64,000 bases of DNA from Paenimyroides baculatum (GTDB taxonomy: Bacteria > Bacteroidota > Bacteroidia > Flavobacteriales > Flavobacteriaceae), in assembly GCF_008629655.1 (NCBI RefSeq), contig NZ_VWSG01000003.1:162366-226365 (forward strand), written 5' to 3'. Shown here in pieces: positions 16,788 to 26,325 of the stretch; the stretch's first letter is position 1, and the number at the start of each line of letters is the position of its first letter. Below the pieces are notes generated by a model that saw nothing but the letters and a program-made list of their open reading frames with translations, was not told the origin of the DNA and ran no database searches. The translations under genes were made by a program, and so were the position numbers.

Positions 16788-18364
16788 AAGCATTTTCACA
16801 ACTGATCAATTCGTTAGACAGCACCAATAAAAATCTGCAAAAAATCGCGGCAATTGAACTGTTTATTAATACGGCAAGCAACGAAGATAAATTGTGGTTT
16901 CTATCGCTTTTCACAGGCAAACGCCCAAAACGAAGCGTGACCACCAAGCTTTTAAAACAGTGGGTTTTAGAGGAAACGCGTCTACCCGAATGGTTGTTTG
17001 CAGAAAGTTACGCGGCTGTTGGCGATTTAGGCGAAACCATTGCGTTGTTATTGCCCGATAACGAACATCCTTCTGAAAAATCACTTTCTGAATGGATGAA
17101 CGAAATTCTTGCCTTAAAAGATAAATCCGAAGAAGAAAAAAGAACTTATGTTGTTAACAGTTGGAAAGCCCTAAACACAACCGAACGTTTTATTTTCAAC
17201 AAGTTGTTGGGCGGAAGTTTTCGTTTGGGTGTGTCGGCAAAAACGGTTATTAATGCTTTTGCAAAACACTTTGATTTGGAAGCAGCTACCGTAACCCACA
17301 GTATTATGGGCGATTGGGATCGAAAAGAAGTCGATTTTGAAGGTTTGATAAAAGGAAATTATACCGAAATCAATAAAAGCAAGCCCTACCCTTTTTGCTT
17401 GGCGTATGCATTAGATAAAGATTTGATTGATTTAGGATCGATCGATGATTGGCAGATCGAATATAAATGGGACGGAATTCGTGCGCAAGTTATCAAGCGT
17501 GAAGGCGAATTTTTTATTTGGTCGCGTGGTGAAGAATTAATTACGGCTCAATTTCCCGAAATCGAAAAAGCGTTGATTGATTTTCCTGATGATTTTGTGA
17601 TCGATGGTGAATTACTCGTTGTTAAAAATAATGAAGTGTATAATTTCAGCGAACTTCAAAAACGGTTAAACAGAAAAAATCTGCCTAAAAAAATGCTCGA
17701 AGAACTTCCGGTATCGCTTTATATTTATGATGTTTTAGAATGGAAAAGTGAAGATATTCGAACAAAACCACTTTCGTATCGAAGATCAATTTTAGAAGAT
17801 CAATTTAATATTGATACAAATCAATCGTTGCATTTATCGCCCGTTATCAAAGAAATCGATTGGATAAAACTACCCGAAATTCGCAGCAATGCACGTTTAA
17901 TAAACAGCGAAGGTTTAATGTTGAAAAACGTTACTTCGCCTTACCATACCGGAAGAAAACGGGGCGACTGGTGGAAATGGAAAACCGATCCTTTAACCAT
18001 TGATGCTGTGCTTATTTACGCTCAAAAAGGCAGTGGTCGCCGTAGCGGTTATTATACCGATTATACGTTTGCCGTTAAAAGTGGTGACGCGCTGGTTAGC
18101 ATTGCCAAGGCTTATTCGGGCTTAACAGATAAAGAAATTCAAGAAGTCAGCAAATTCGTAAACAAAAACGCAATAGAGAAATTTGGACCAGTACGAACGG
18201 TAAAACCCGAATTGGTTTTCGAAATTGCTTTTGAAGGAATTGGTTACAGTAGTCGACATAAATCTGGCGTTGCATTGCGTTTCCCAAGAATTTTGCGTTG
18301 GCGTAAAGACAAAACCGTTGCCGACATTGACACGATTGACGAAGTTAAAAAACTGATTACCTGA
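16784..18364 (+). CDS. ATP-dependent DNA ligase (repair-cassette type)
   Basis: Seals DNA nicks using ATP. The nucleotidyl-transferase motif I is EYKWDGIRAQVI with the adenylated Lys near residue 227. Downstream are the motif IV region IDGELLV, SEGLMLKN, and the motif V-like WWKWKTDPLTIDAVLIYA. An N-terminal DNA-binding domain precedes the core and an OB fold follows, giving 526 residues, normal for this family. The cell's NAD-dependent LigA would be encoded elsewhere. The start overlaps the exonuclease stop and the helicase begins 2 bp after its stop. Confidence 0.94.
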   Translation: MKAFSQLINSLDSTNKNLQKIAAIELFINTASNEDKLWFLSLFTGKRPKRSVTTKLLKQWVLEETRLPEWLFAESYAAVGDLGETIALLLPDNEHPSEKSLSEWMNEILALKDKSEEEKRTYVVNSWKALNTTERFIFNKLLGGSFRLGVSAKTVINAFAKHFDLEAATVTHSIMGDWDRKEVDFEGLIKGNYTEINKSKPYPFCLAYALDKDLIDLGSIDDWQIEYKWDGIRAQVIKREGEFFIWSRGEELITAQFPEIEKALIDFPDDFVIDGELLVVKNNEVYNFSELQKRLNRKNLPKKMLEELPVSLYIYDVLEWKSEDIRTKPLSYRRSILEDQFNIDTNQSLHLSPVIKEIDWIKLPEIRSNARLINSEGLMLKNVTSPYHTGRKRGDWWKWKTDPLTIDAVLIYAQKGSGRRSGYYTDYTFAVKSGDALVSIAKAYSGLTDKEIQEVSKFVNKNAIEKFGPVRTVKPELVFEIAFEGIGYSSRHKSGVALRFPRILRWRKDKTVADIDTIDEVKKLIT

Positions 18365-18366
18365 TT

Positions 18367-20820
18367 ATGAAGAATTTAAAAACATCCGAAGGTTATCAGA
18401 TCATAAATAATTGGATGACCGCCGACCAAAAAGTTCCTTTTGAATTTCAAGAGCGAACCTGGAATTACTATCACAAAGGTTACAGCGGCATGGTGGTTGC
18501 ACCAACGGGTTTTGGCAAAACATTTTCGGTTTTTCTTGGGGTGGTCATCAATTACATCAATCAGTACCAAAAAATGCAGTCGGGTTTAAAACTTTTGTGG
18601 GTTACCCCTATCCGATCGCTTGCAAAAGATCTGGCGCGCGCCATGCAGGAAGCCGTTGACAGCATAGGAATTGACTGGGTTGTTGAAGTTCGTAACGGCG
18701 ATACCGATCCCAAACAAAAAGCAAGGCAAACCAAGCAAATGCCCGATGTGCTTATTGTAACGCCCGAAAGTCTGCATTTGTTGCTGGCACAAAAAAGTTG
18801 CGATAAATTCTTTAAAAATCTGCAATGTATCGCTGTTGACGAGTGGCACGAATTAATGGGAAACAAGCGCGGTGTATTGGTTGAACTGGCTTTAGGATAT
18901 CTTAAAAATAACGTATCAAACCTTAAAATTTGGGGAATTACAGCTACAATTGGCAATATTGATGAGGCAATGGAAGTTTTGCTTCCTAACGTATCGAAAA
19001 AAATCAAAATTGTATCGAAAGAAAAAAAGCAGATCGAAATTATTCCGGTTTATCCCGATAAAGTTGATGTATTGCCGTGGGCTGGTCATTTGGGTGGAAC
19101 GTTGGCAGATAAAGTTGCCGAAATTATTTCATCGAGCCGATCTACTTTGGTTTTTACAAATACACGAAGTCAGAGTGAACTATGGTATCAGTTGCTTTTA
19201 AATGCCGATCCCGATTTGGCGGGTCAGTTGGCACTGCATCACGGTTCTATAGATCATGCGTTACGACAATGGATTGAAAACGCGTTGAGCAGCGGTCAGT
19301 TAAAAGCGGTTGTTTGTACTTCGTCTTTAGATTTGGGTGTCGATTTTAAACCCGTTGATACCGTGGTACAAATTGGTTCAAGCAAAGGAATTGCCCGTTT
19401 TTTACAACGCGCCGGCAGAAGTGGGCATTCGCCTTACGAAACATCGAAAATTTATTTTGTTCCCACACATACTTTGGAATTGTTGGAAGTTGCCGCACTT
19501 AAAGATGCCTATAAAAATAAAGTCGTAGAAAAACGAGATCCCATGGTGCTTACTTATGATGTGCTTGTTCAGTTTATGGTTACCATTGCGTTGGGCGGAG
19601 GTTTTAAATCGAACGAACTTTTTCCGATCATTCAGCAAACACATGCTTTCAAGTATTTGCAGGAAGAAGATTGGAACTGGTGTTTAGCATTTATTTCCAA
19701 AGGCGGAAAACTAGGCGAAAATTATGAAGAATTTCATCGGGTTGATGTGAATGATGACGGAGTTTACGAAGTTAAAAAACGACGGATTGGCATGCTTCAT
19801 CGTTTAAATATCGGCGTAATTGTTAGCGATGCCATGTTGCGGGTAAAATATACTTCGGGCGGATACATTGGCATGGTTGAAGAATATTTTTTGACAAAAC
19901 TTAAAGTGGGCGATAAATTTATTTTGGCAGGAAGAGTTTTGGAATACGTACGTATGAAAGAATTAACCGTTTACGTTCGCAACAGTTCGGGCAAGGCAAT
20001 TACCCCAAGTTGGTTAGGCGGCAGATTGCCTTTAAGTGCCGATTTAAGCCTGTTTTTACGTCAAAAATTATCAGAAGCTGCAACGAATCAATCAAAAAGT
20101 AAAGAAATTCAGTTTTTAAATCCGCTATTAAATTATCAACAAACTCATTCTGCACTGCCGTTACACAACGAACTTTTGGTTGAACAGTTTCACACGCGCG
20201 AAGGTTATCATTTGTTTATGTATCCGTTAGAAGGGCGTTTGGTGCACGAAGTTATGGCGACCGTTATTGCGTACAGAATCAGTAAGCGATTTCCGATTAG
20301 TTTTTCGATCGCAATGAACGATTATGGTTTTGAATTGTTTTCTGATCAGCCAATACCTGTCGATCTGGAATTTCTTACCGAATTATTTCAGTTAGATCAT
20401 TTAATGGACGATGTGGTTGCAAGTATCAATGCTGCCGAAATGGCTTTGCATAAATTCCGAGATATTGCGGTTATTGCGGGCATGGTAATACAGACATTTC
20501 CGGGTAAACAGCGAAACAATAAATCGCTTCAGGCATCATCGAGCATCATTTTTAAAGTTTTGGAAGAATTTGAACCATCGCATCTTTTGGTTCGTCAGGC
20601 TTATAACGAAGTTTTTAATCAACAACTGCAGGAAGTCCGTTTGGTTGATGCCTTCAAACGCATTGCATCAAACAAAATTGTCCTTAAATTTACAGACCGA
20701 TACACGCCGTTGAGCTTCCCGATAAAAGTAGATAGTTTAAGGCAATCGCTTTCTAGTGAAGACCTTACAACGCGCATTAATCGAATGATTGAACGAAATT
20801 TAAAGAAACGTAAAAAATGA
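18367..20820 (+). CDS. Ligase-associated DEXH helicase (Lhr-Core type)
   Basis: An 817-residue superfamily 2 helicase. The Walker A motif is APTGFGKT (about 43-50), the Walker B box is DEWH (about 158-161), and motif VI is QRAGRSGH (about 348-355). The remaining length is the winged-helix and Lhr-specific C-terminal part. Lhr-Core enzymes are 3'-5' translocases; bacterial examples in this cassette pair with a ligase, an MBL exonuclease and a phosphoesterase. The stop overlaps the next gene by 4 bp. Confidence 0.93.
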   Translation: MKNLKTSEGYQIINNWMTADQKVPFEFQERTWNYYHKGYSGMVVAPTGFGKTFSVFLGVVINYINQYQKMQSGLKLLWVTPIRSLAKDLARAMQEAVDSIGIDWVVEVRNGDTDPKQKARQTKQMPDVLIVTPESLHLLLAQKSCDKFFKNLQCIAVDEWHELMGNKRGVLVELALGYLKNNVSNLKIWGITATIGNIDEAMEVLLPNVSKKIKIVSKEKKQIEIIPVYPDKVDVLPWAGHLGGTLADKVAEIISSSRSTLVFTNTRSQSELWYQLLLNADPDLAGQLALHHGSIDHALRQWIENALSSGQLKAVVCTSSLDLGVDFKPVDTVVQIGSSKGIARFLQRAGRSGHSPYETSKIYFVPTHTLELLEVAALKDAYKNKVVEKRDPMVLTYDVLVQFMVTIALGGGFKSNELFPIIQQTHAFKYLQEEDWNWCLAFISKGGKLGENYEEFHRVDVNDDGVYEVKKRRIGMLHRLNIGVIVSDAMLRVKYTSGGYIGMVEEYFLTKLKVGDKFILAGRVLEYVRMKELTVYVRNSSGKAITPSWLGGRLPLSADLSLFLRQKLSEAATNQSKSKEIQFLNPLLNYQQTHSALPLHNELLVEQFHTREGYHLFMYPLEGRLVHEVMATVIAYRISKRFPISFSIAMNDYGFELFSDQPIPVDLEFLTELFQLDHLMDDVVASINAAEMALHKFRDIAVIAGMVIQTFPGKQRNNKSLQASSSIIFKVLEEFEPSHLLVRQAYNEVFNQQLQEVRLVDAFKRIASNKIVLKFTDRYTPLSFPIKVDSLRQSLSSEDLTTRINRMIERNLKKRKK

Positions 20821-21470
20821 ATCTGATTGAACAACCAGTTTTTTTTGCCGGTAACGATTTGCTGTTGAACAACCAGCGAAGTATTTATTGGCAGGCACAA
20901 AACGCCTTGATTTTTTCGGATCTGCATTCGGGTAAAAGTGCGCATTTTAGAAAACACGGCATGGCAATCCCCTCTTATCTGCATTATAGCGATTTAGAGC
21001 GTTTGCAATTTTTAATTCAACATTATCAACCTAAACAAATCATTATTGTAGGCGATTTAATACATGCTGCCAACAACAAAGAAGTGATTGATTTAAAAAG
21101 AATAACCTCTACTTTTTCTTCTACAGATTTTCATTTGATAAAAGGAAACCACGACCGTATTTCAGAAAAATTAATCAAAGATTTAGGAATTGCTTCGGTA
21201 ACAGAAAATTTAGTAATTGATACAATTCAGTTTGTGCATGAACCAAGTTTGAACGATAACTTACCAACCATTTCAGGACATATCCATCCTGGAATACAAA
21301 TTCCTTTGTTAAAAAACAGTCGAAAAAAATTGCCATGTTTTGTATTACAATCCTCACAAATTATATTACCCGCTTTCAGCAAATTGACAGGTTTAGATAC
21401 TACAAAAACCATCACAGATGCAACCTATTACAGTTTTCATGAAGAGGGATTTTTTAAGATAAAATATTAA
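20817..21470 (+). CDS. pdeM: Ligase-associated endonuclease PdeM-like metallophosphoesterase
   Basis: A 217-residue calcineurin-like phosphoesterase with metal motifs in sequence order: FSDLHSGKSAHFRKHG (about 32-47), IIVGDLIHA (about 76-84), KGNHDR (about 108-113) and SGHIHPG (about 155-161). It is the fourth member of the ligase-associated repair cassette. It overlaps the helicase gene (ATGA), consistent with coupled translation. The specific DNA end or lesion processed is not visible from sequence. Confidence 0.9.
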   Translation: MNLIEQPVFFAGNDLLLNNQRSIYWQAQNALIFSDLHSGKSAHFRKHGMAIPSYLHYSDLERLQFLIQHYQPKQIIIVGDLIHAANNKEVIDLKRITSTFSSTDFHLIKGNHDRISEKLIKDLGIASVTENLVIDTIQFVHEPSLNDNLPTISGHIHPGIQIPLLKNSRKKLPCFVLQSSQIILPAFSKLTGLDTTKTITDATYYSFHEEGFFKIKY

Positions 21471-21584
21471 TTCAACACAGCTAAAAATTCTACACAGCTG
21501 TAAAACAAGTACTACAAATCTTTTCAATAACATCTTGTATTTTAGATGTTTGTTTTAATGGTATTTATTAAAATTGTTTTAAAC

Positions 21585-22310
21585 ATGAAAAGAGATTATA
21601 TTGTATCGATCGAAAATCCTTGTGAAAAAATTGTGTGGGCTAACATGCAACAATCCGCAAGTGGGAAATTCTGTGATTTATGTTCCAAAAACGTAGTTGA
21701 TTTCTCTGTACTTTCTGATGCGGAAATCATTAAGATCATAGAAAACCCTTCAAGAGATATTTGTGCTAAAATGTCCACTTTACAAACAAACCGATTGTTA
21801 AATAATCAATCAGAAAGAAAAAACTTCCACTTAAGCAAAACAATTACAACGTTGTTAGTTGTTGGATCTGTCAAGGGCACTTTCGCATCTGAACAAAATC
21901 TAACAAAACAAGATCAAATAGTTGTAAACAGCAACTTTTATTCTATTCAAAAATTTCCCGATAAAGCTGCAACAGATAGCTTAAAGAAAACTATTTCGGG
22001 TAGTATTATAAATGAAAATACAGACGAAACCTTAGACTATGAATATGTTTTTATAGAAGGCACCATTATTAGTGCTGTAACAGATACTTTAGGAAATTTT
22101 ACGTTAAACGTACCCGATGATTTTACAGCGAATGAAATTGTTCTTGTGCTTAAAGCAACCGGTTGGGAAAGCGATACACGAGCTATTGTTTATAGAAAAG
22201 ATTTACCAATAAGCAATCTTATCATTAAAAAAGAAAGTCCTATTGTGGGCGAATATATTATTAAAATTAAGAGAAAGTGGTGGCAGTTATGGAAAAAGAA
22301 ATATTATTAA
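21585..22310 (+). CDS. Cys-motif protein with carboxypeptidase-regulatory-like domain, unknown function
   Basis: The start MKRDYIVSIENPCEK at 21585 is chosen because it begins a conserved-looking N-terminal block. That block carries cysteines at residues 13, 34, 37 and 64 (KFCDLCSKNVVDFSVLSDAEI, then DICAKM), a pattern I associate with small metal-binding domains in flavobacterial proteins of unknown function. After a hydrophobic stretch (THTLLVVGSV-like, about 88-98), residues about 140-225 look like a beta-sandwich carboxypeptidase regulatory-like fold, ending in WWQLWKKKYY. No signal peptide. It opens the unrecognised cluster 21.6-34.3 kb. Confidence 0.7.
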   Translation: MKRDYIVSIENPCEKIVWANMQQSASGKFCDLCSKNVVDFSVLSDAEIIKIIENPSRDICAKMSTLQTNRLLNNQSERKNFHLSKTITTLLVVGSVKGTFASEQNLTKQDQIVVNSNFYSIQKFPDKAATDSLKKTISGSIINENTDETLDYEYVFIEGTIISAVTDTLGNFTLNVPDDFTANEIVLVLKATGWESDTRAIVYRKDLPISNLIIKKESPIVGEYIIKIKRKWWQLWKKKYY

Positions 22311-22326
22311 TGATTGATTTTATAGT

Positions 22327-23070
22327 ATGAAAAAAGTTATATTCCTTACTTGTTTATTGTTTTTCTCGCTACAAGTACTGGCACAAAAAACTCAAGAAGA
22401 ACTTCTTATTGAATCTTTTCTAGAACTAAATTCAGTAGAAACAAGCGAAGATGAAAGTGAGTTAAATAGTGCTGTTCAAAAATTCGATACTCAATTAATT
22501 TATACGCTTGAGAATGATGAGATTAGATCTTTTAAAAATTTTGAAAATGGATTAGACAGTCTTTACACCGATTTTACCTTTAAAGAATCCGGAGATTACG
22601 AACTTTTTACTTTAAGAAACGGATTCGATCGCTGGAATTATATTCTGAAAGATAAAAAAGTAATCCTGAAAGAGTTGAAAACCTTTGATTATTATGATCA
22701 AATTCATCCATTAGACAACGATGAATTTCTATTGATAAAACGTATGGACGAAATGTCATTTACTTGTTGCGAGGTTTATATTTATCAAAGCAAAGCAAAG
22801 TTGACTGCCAGAAAAGCGCTATCGGTTTGTTCTTGGACTAATGTAGACAACAGCCGAACTGGAGAAAAAGACCCTGAAACAGGGCTTTACACAATTGAAG
22901 GCGGAATGGAATACCTAAAGCCTTTAGAAATACGGTTTGATACAAAGAGAAAAATAATCTCGTATAGCTTTTTAAGTCAAATTAATGGAAAAACGATCAC
23001 TAGAAAAGCCAAATACAAAAACGGAACTTTTAAAATAAAAAGCTACGACGCCAGAACTTTTGATGAATAA
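22327..23070 (+). CDS. Secreted protein of unknown function
   Basis: 247 residues with a clear Sec signal peptide ending LQVLAQ (cleavage about residue 19). The mature part is charged, with a vicinal Cys pair in SFTCCEVYIY (about 140) and a single Cys at about 160. I recognise no domain. It starts 16 bp after the previous gene and is followed after 27 bp by another secreted protein on the same strand. Confidence 0.75.
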   Translation: MKKVIFLTCLLFFSLQVLAQKTQEELLIESFLELNSVETSEDESELNSAVQKFDTQLIYTLENDEIRSFKNFENGLDSLYTDFTFKESGDYELFTLRNGFDRWNYILKDKKVILKELKTFDYYDQIHPLDNDEFLLIKRMDEMSFTCCEVYIYQSKAKLTARKALSVCSWTNVDNSRTGEKDPETGLYTIEGGMEYLKPLEIRFDTKRKIISYSFLSQINGKTITRKAKYKNGTFKIKSYDARTFDE

Positions 23071-23097
23071 CTATTTTGAATTTAAAAACATAAACAA

Positions 23098-24021
23098 ATG
23101 AAAATAAAAACATTACTTTTTTCCTTAATACTTCTACCGTTTTTAGGAAATGCACAAAATACAAACCTACGCAAAGCCATTTTAAAGAGTGACCTGATTG
23201 TTTCAATCAACGATTATCGGATGGATACCGTTCGCATTAACGATTATACTTCAAAGGTTTTCATTCATTTCGATAAAATCAAAAAGGGAAATTCTTGGAT
23301 TTATAAAAACAATTTAGGTTCTGTAACAAAAAAATTATCACTTTGGAAATTGGTCGATGGCGAAGATTTTTATTCTTATTTAATTACAGATGGCGGCTTA
23401 TGTGCAGGAAAAGTGCTTGAACATGGAAAAGTGTATTCTGATTTATTCTTTATTAAAAAAGAAAAAAGCGAATATAAAATCGTGTTGCATTTTCAAAGTT
23501 TAGAATGGGAACAATTGCAAAAAATGGAACAGCAAATTAAATCTCTGTCATCCATCGAAAAAATTAAAAACGAAAACGAACGCTACACAAAAACTTTAGA
23601 TTGGTTTATAGAAAATGGATTGATGCCCGATAACGATTTTGTTGATTATTACAAAGAAAAACAATTGATAAAAGACAGTATCATTTACTCCGAAAGTCAA
23701 TATGTAAAGGCTTTACAAGAGTTTCAAAACGGAAAAGAAGAACTTTTGCCAATGCTTCGTAGTAAATATTTTAATGAAGTAAAAACCTATTATCTGCAAA
23801 AAATGGAAGATATTCTGAAAATAGATAAACCCCAATGGAATGATTATTATGACTTTACCAACGCTTTTCAAAGTATTATTAATGATGAATTAGAGTACGA
23901 TTCTACAGATTATCTTCTTTACAGTTCACTGACTTCAGATAAATTTGATGAGTATGATAAAAGAAGAATTATGAAGCACTTAATTGAAGTTTTTAAAGAT
24001 TGGGAATTAGAAAACAACTAA
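23098..24021 (+). CDS. Secreted protein of unknown function
   Basis: 307 residues; signal peptide ending FLGNAQ (about residue 20). The N-terminal half is predicted beta-rich, the C-terminal half (from about 140) helical and highly charged with possible coiled coil (LQKMEQQIKSLSSIEKIKN). It is separated from the following gene by 3 bp. No family recognised. Confidence 0.75.
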   Translation: MKIKTLLFSLILLPFLGNAQNTNLRKAILKSDLIVSINDYRMDTVRINDYTSKVFIHFDKIKKGNSWIYKNNLGSVTKKLSLWKLVDGEDFYSYLITDGGLCAGKVLEHGKVYSDLFFIKKEKSEYKIVLHFQSLEWEQLQKMEQQIKSLSSIEKIKNENERYTKTLDWFIENGLMPDNDFVDYYKEKQLIKDSIIYSESQYVKALQEFQNGKEELLPMLRSKYFNEVKTYYLQKMEDILKIDKPQWNDYYDFTNAFQSIINDELEYDSTDYLLYSSLTSDKFDEYDKRRIMKHLIEVFKDWELENN

Positions 24022-24024
24022 ACT

Positions 24025-24570
24025 ATGCAACTATCAAAATTTAATACAAGATTAATTCAGATTTTTCTTATATTTTCCATTCTGTTTTTTTGCGGATTTG
24101 GGTACATGTTAATTACAAAAGAAGTAATTCCTGCGCTAAAGAATAATGATTCTCCGCAATTTGAAAACACATCAGTTTCATACAGCATTTCGGAAATAAG
24201 AATCTATAAAAACGAACATTTCGTAGAAAACAGCCTTGACGTTTCGCATCAATACTGGTTTTCTGTGAATGCTGTTGATGATAAAATCAGCTATGCGTCT
24301 TCACAAAATTCTGAAAGTATTTTAAAAGCTCCGTTTGTATCAAAATTCGGGATAGACGAAACCCCGAAAATTCCGCAAGAGAAAAGCAATGGTCAGTTTT
24401 ATTTGGCTTATGTAAAAAACGGCAAAGAATTATCGCGTTTTCCCGCTTTTAGTTTTACAGATTATCTTCCTAATGAAATAAAAAACAGTTCTTTTGGTAA
24501 ACAAGTAGAAGTAAAACAAAACTCAACCGACGGAAAAATGATGGTGTATATGGTTTTAAATTTTGAATAG
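24025..24570 (+). CDS. Membrane-anchored protein of unknown function, paralogue of the next gene
   Basis: 181 residues with one N-terminal membrane segment (about 12-32) and no cleavage site, leaving an extracytoplasmic domain of about 145 residues. Shared features with the protein at 24576-25223: the anchor, the block SEIRIYKN (versus TNIRILKN), the LP-x-x-I centre and the end TDGKMMVYMVLNFE (versus TNGKLIVYVEFELN). The pair therefore came from tandem duplication and divergence. Function unknown. Confidence 0.75.
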   Translation: MQLSKFNTRLIQIFLIFSILFFCGFGYMLITKEVIPALKNNDSPQFENTSVSYSISEIRIYKNEHFVENSLDVSHQYWFSVNAVDDKISYASSQNSESILKAPFVSKFGIDETPKIPQEKSNGQFYLAYVKNGKELSRFPAFSFTDYLPNEIKNSSFGKQVEVKQNSTDGKMMVYMVLNFE

Positions 24571-24575
24571 TAGCC

Positions 24576-25223
24576 ATGGATAAATTAACACAAAAATTAC
24601 TAAAAACTTTTCTTATTTCGGGAAATGCGTTTTTTGCACTTCTTGGAATTACATTCATTGCCGTTCAAATATGGCCTGTAATCTGGGACGAATGGAATGC
24701 GTACAAAAAAGGAGATGACCTAACTTCTGCAAAAATCACCAATATCAGAATATTAAAAAACGATTATTATAGTCAAACTTTTATTGATTCTCTTGAAGAA
24801 AAATCTTTGGATTTATGGCATGAAGAACGAGCCAAAAACGACATGCTTTCACCCAACGGAGCCGGAGATTATCATCTGGAAACGGCTAATGATGAGTATA
24901 AATTACAGTTCATCAATCAAAAAGACACCTTGGTTTATGCCGAGTTCGAGCGTAGTTTTAATCCCTACACAAATAAACCTTTAACATCTACAGGAAATAA
25001 TTATTATTCTGAATTGCCTTTTCCAAAAGATATTATTAACGATAAATTGCAATTGGTTTTAAAGAAAAAAGACAGTGTATTTGCTATTTTTGAACCTTTT
25101 GTTTTACAAGAAAATTTAAAAATAGGCAAAGGTTTTGAAGGTAGAAAAAACAAAGAAATAAAACTAAAATCGACCAACGGAAAATTAATTGTTTATGTTG
25201 AATTTGAATTAAATAACCAATGA
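24576..25223 (+). CDS. Membrane-anchored protein of unknown function, paralogue of the preceding gene
   Basis: 215 residues, one N-terminal membrane span (about 10-32), then a soluble domain that follows the preceding protein block by block with an inserted stretch around residues 60-110. It begins 5 bp after its paralogue and overlaps the next start by 4 bp, so it is within the same transcript. Confidence 0.75.
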   Translation: MDKLTQKLLKTFLISGNAFFALLGITFIAVQIWPVIWDEWNAYKKGDDLTSAKITNIRILKNDYYSQTFIDSLEEKSLDLWHEERAKNDMLSPNGAGDYHLETANDEYKLQFINQKDTLVYAEFERSFNPYTNKPLTSTGNNYYSELPFPKDIINDKLQLVLKKKDSVFAIFEPFVLQENLKIGKGFEGRKNKEIKLKSTNGKLIVYVEFELNNQ

Positions 25224-26299
25224 AAAAAATAGCATTATTAATCCTACTTTTTTGCTTCCAAAATATTTTTGCGCAAGTAGTACAAGACAGCTTAATAAAA
25301 ATTGATGCTAATAACGTGTTATATAAACCTTTAGTTGTGGATAATACTATTTGGAAACATCCTGATATGAGTGGCGTTATGGACAGTATTCAAAAAAATG
25401 GAATGCTATATAAACTTTCTTATCGAACAGGTTTTGTAGAATTGACAAAGAAGAAAATAAAGGAAGACAAAAGTACTGAAGTCGATACGGTTTTTGTTGC
25501 CAATTTTTTTACCTTAAGCATGGCTAATGGTGGAGGCATTTATGGTAGTGGAAAAATGAAATTTATTAGTGATAATCTTTATTTCACAGTAGATGCAGGT
25601 CAAGGATTTGGTGGTAAAGTGCGGGGACTTTTCAAATGGAATCATCAAACAAATAAAGTTACCAATTTTATTTTTGCAGATGAATTTTATAATGATGAGA
25701 AAAAAAAATTAGAGAAAAAATTTAAACTAAAAACAAAGCAAATTACTACGTTCAACCCTGCAAATACTGTGCTTTTAGACCAACTTAAATATCATTTGGA
25801 TTTATGGGAAGAAAGAGAAAAGACTAAAGAAAACACTTCTTTATATGATAGAAAAAGATATAAAAGTGAACTCAAAGAATATAATTTTTTAAAGAAACAT
25901 TTGGAAGAACCTTATTATCTATATGATAAAAAAACTGAATACAGCCTTCAGGAAAAAAACATTTTCAAATCGGATAACCAGCACAAAGAAGACACGTTAA
26001 TATTTTCAAATGATTATATGTATCGTGAAGTTGATACATTATTACTGGAAAATGCCGATGAACACATTAACAAAGTCCTGAACAAATTCGGAAAACATCA
26101 AAAATACAATGTAAAAGTTTTGGATTATTTTGTTACACACAGAACTGGTTTTAATGGAATTTATTTCTTCTATAAAGAAAATGAATCTGCAGAAGTTAAA
26201 GTTATTCGGTACGATATTCATTACAAAGCTTGGCTTATGAGTAATTATGCTGAAATTGAATCAAAAGAAAAACAATTATGGTTTAAAAGTTCTGAATAA
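25220..26299 (+). CDS. Secreted protein of unknown function
   Basis: 359 residues with the signal peptide MKKIALLILLFCFQNIFAQ, nearly the same as that of the gene at 26326, which suggests shared ancestry of their 5' ends. The mature protein has a Gly-rich beta segment (NGGGIYGSGKMKF, about 115) and a Lys/Glu-rich helical middle. No recognised domain. Overlaps the preceding gene by 4 bp. Confidence 0.75.
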   Translation: MKKIALLILLFCFQNIFAQVVQDSLIKIDANNVLYKPLVVDNTIWKHPDMSGVMDSIQKNGMLYKLSYRTGFVELTKKKIKEDKSTEVDTVFVANFFTLSMANGGGIYGSGKMKFISDNLYFTVDAGQGFGGKVRGLFKWNHQTNKVTNFIFADEFYNDEKKKLEKKFKLKTKQITTFNPANTVLLDQLKYHLDLWEEREKTKENTSLYDRKRYKSELKEYNFLKKHLEEPYYLYDKKTEYSLQEKNIFKSDNQHKEDTLIFSNDYMYREVDTLLLENADEHINKVLNKFGKHQKYNVKVLDYFVTHRTGFNGIYFFYKENESAEVKVIRYDIHYKAWLMSNYAEIESKEKQLWFKSSE

Positions 26300-26325
26300 G
26301 ATTTTCAAATAATAAAACACAAACG

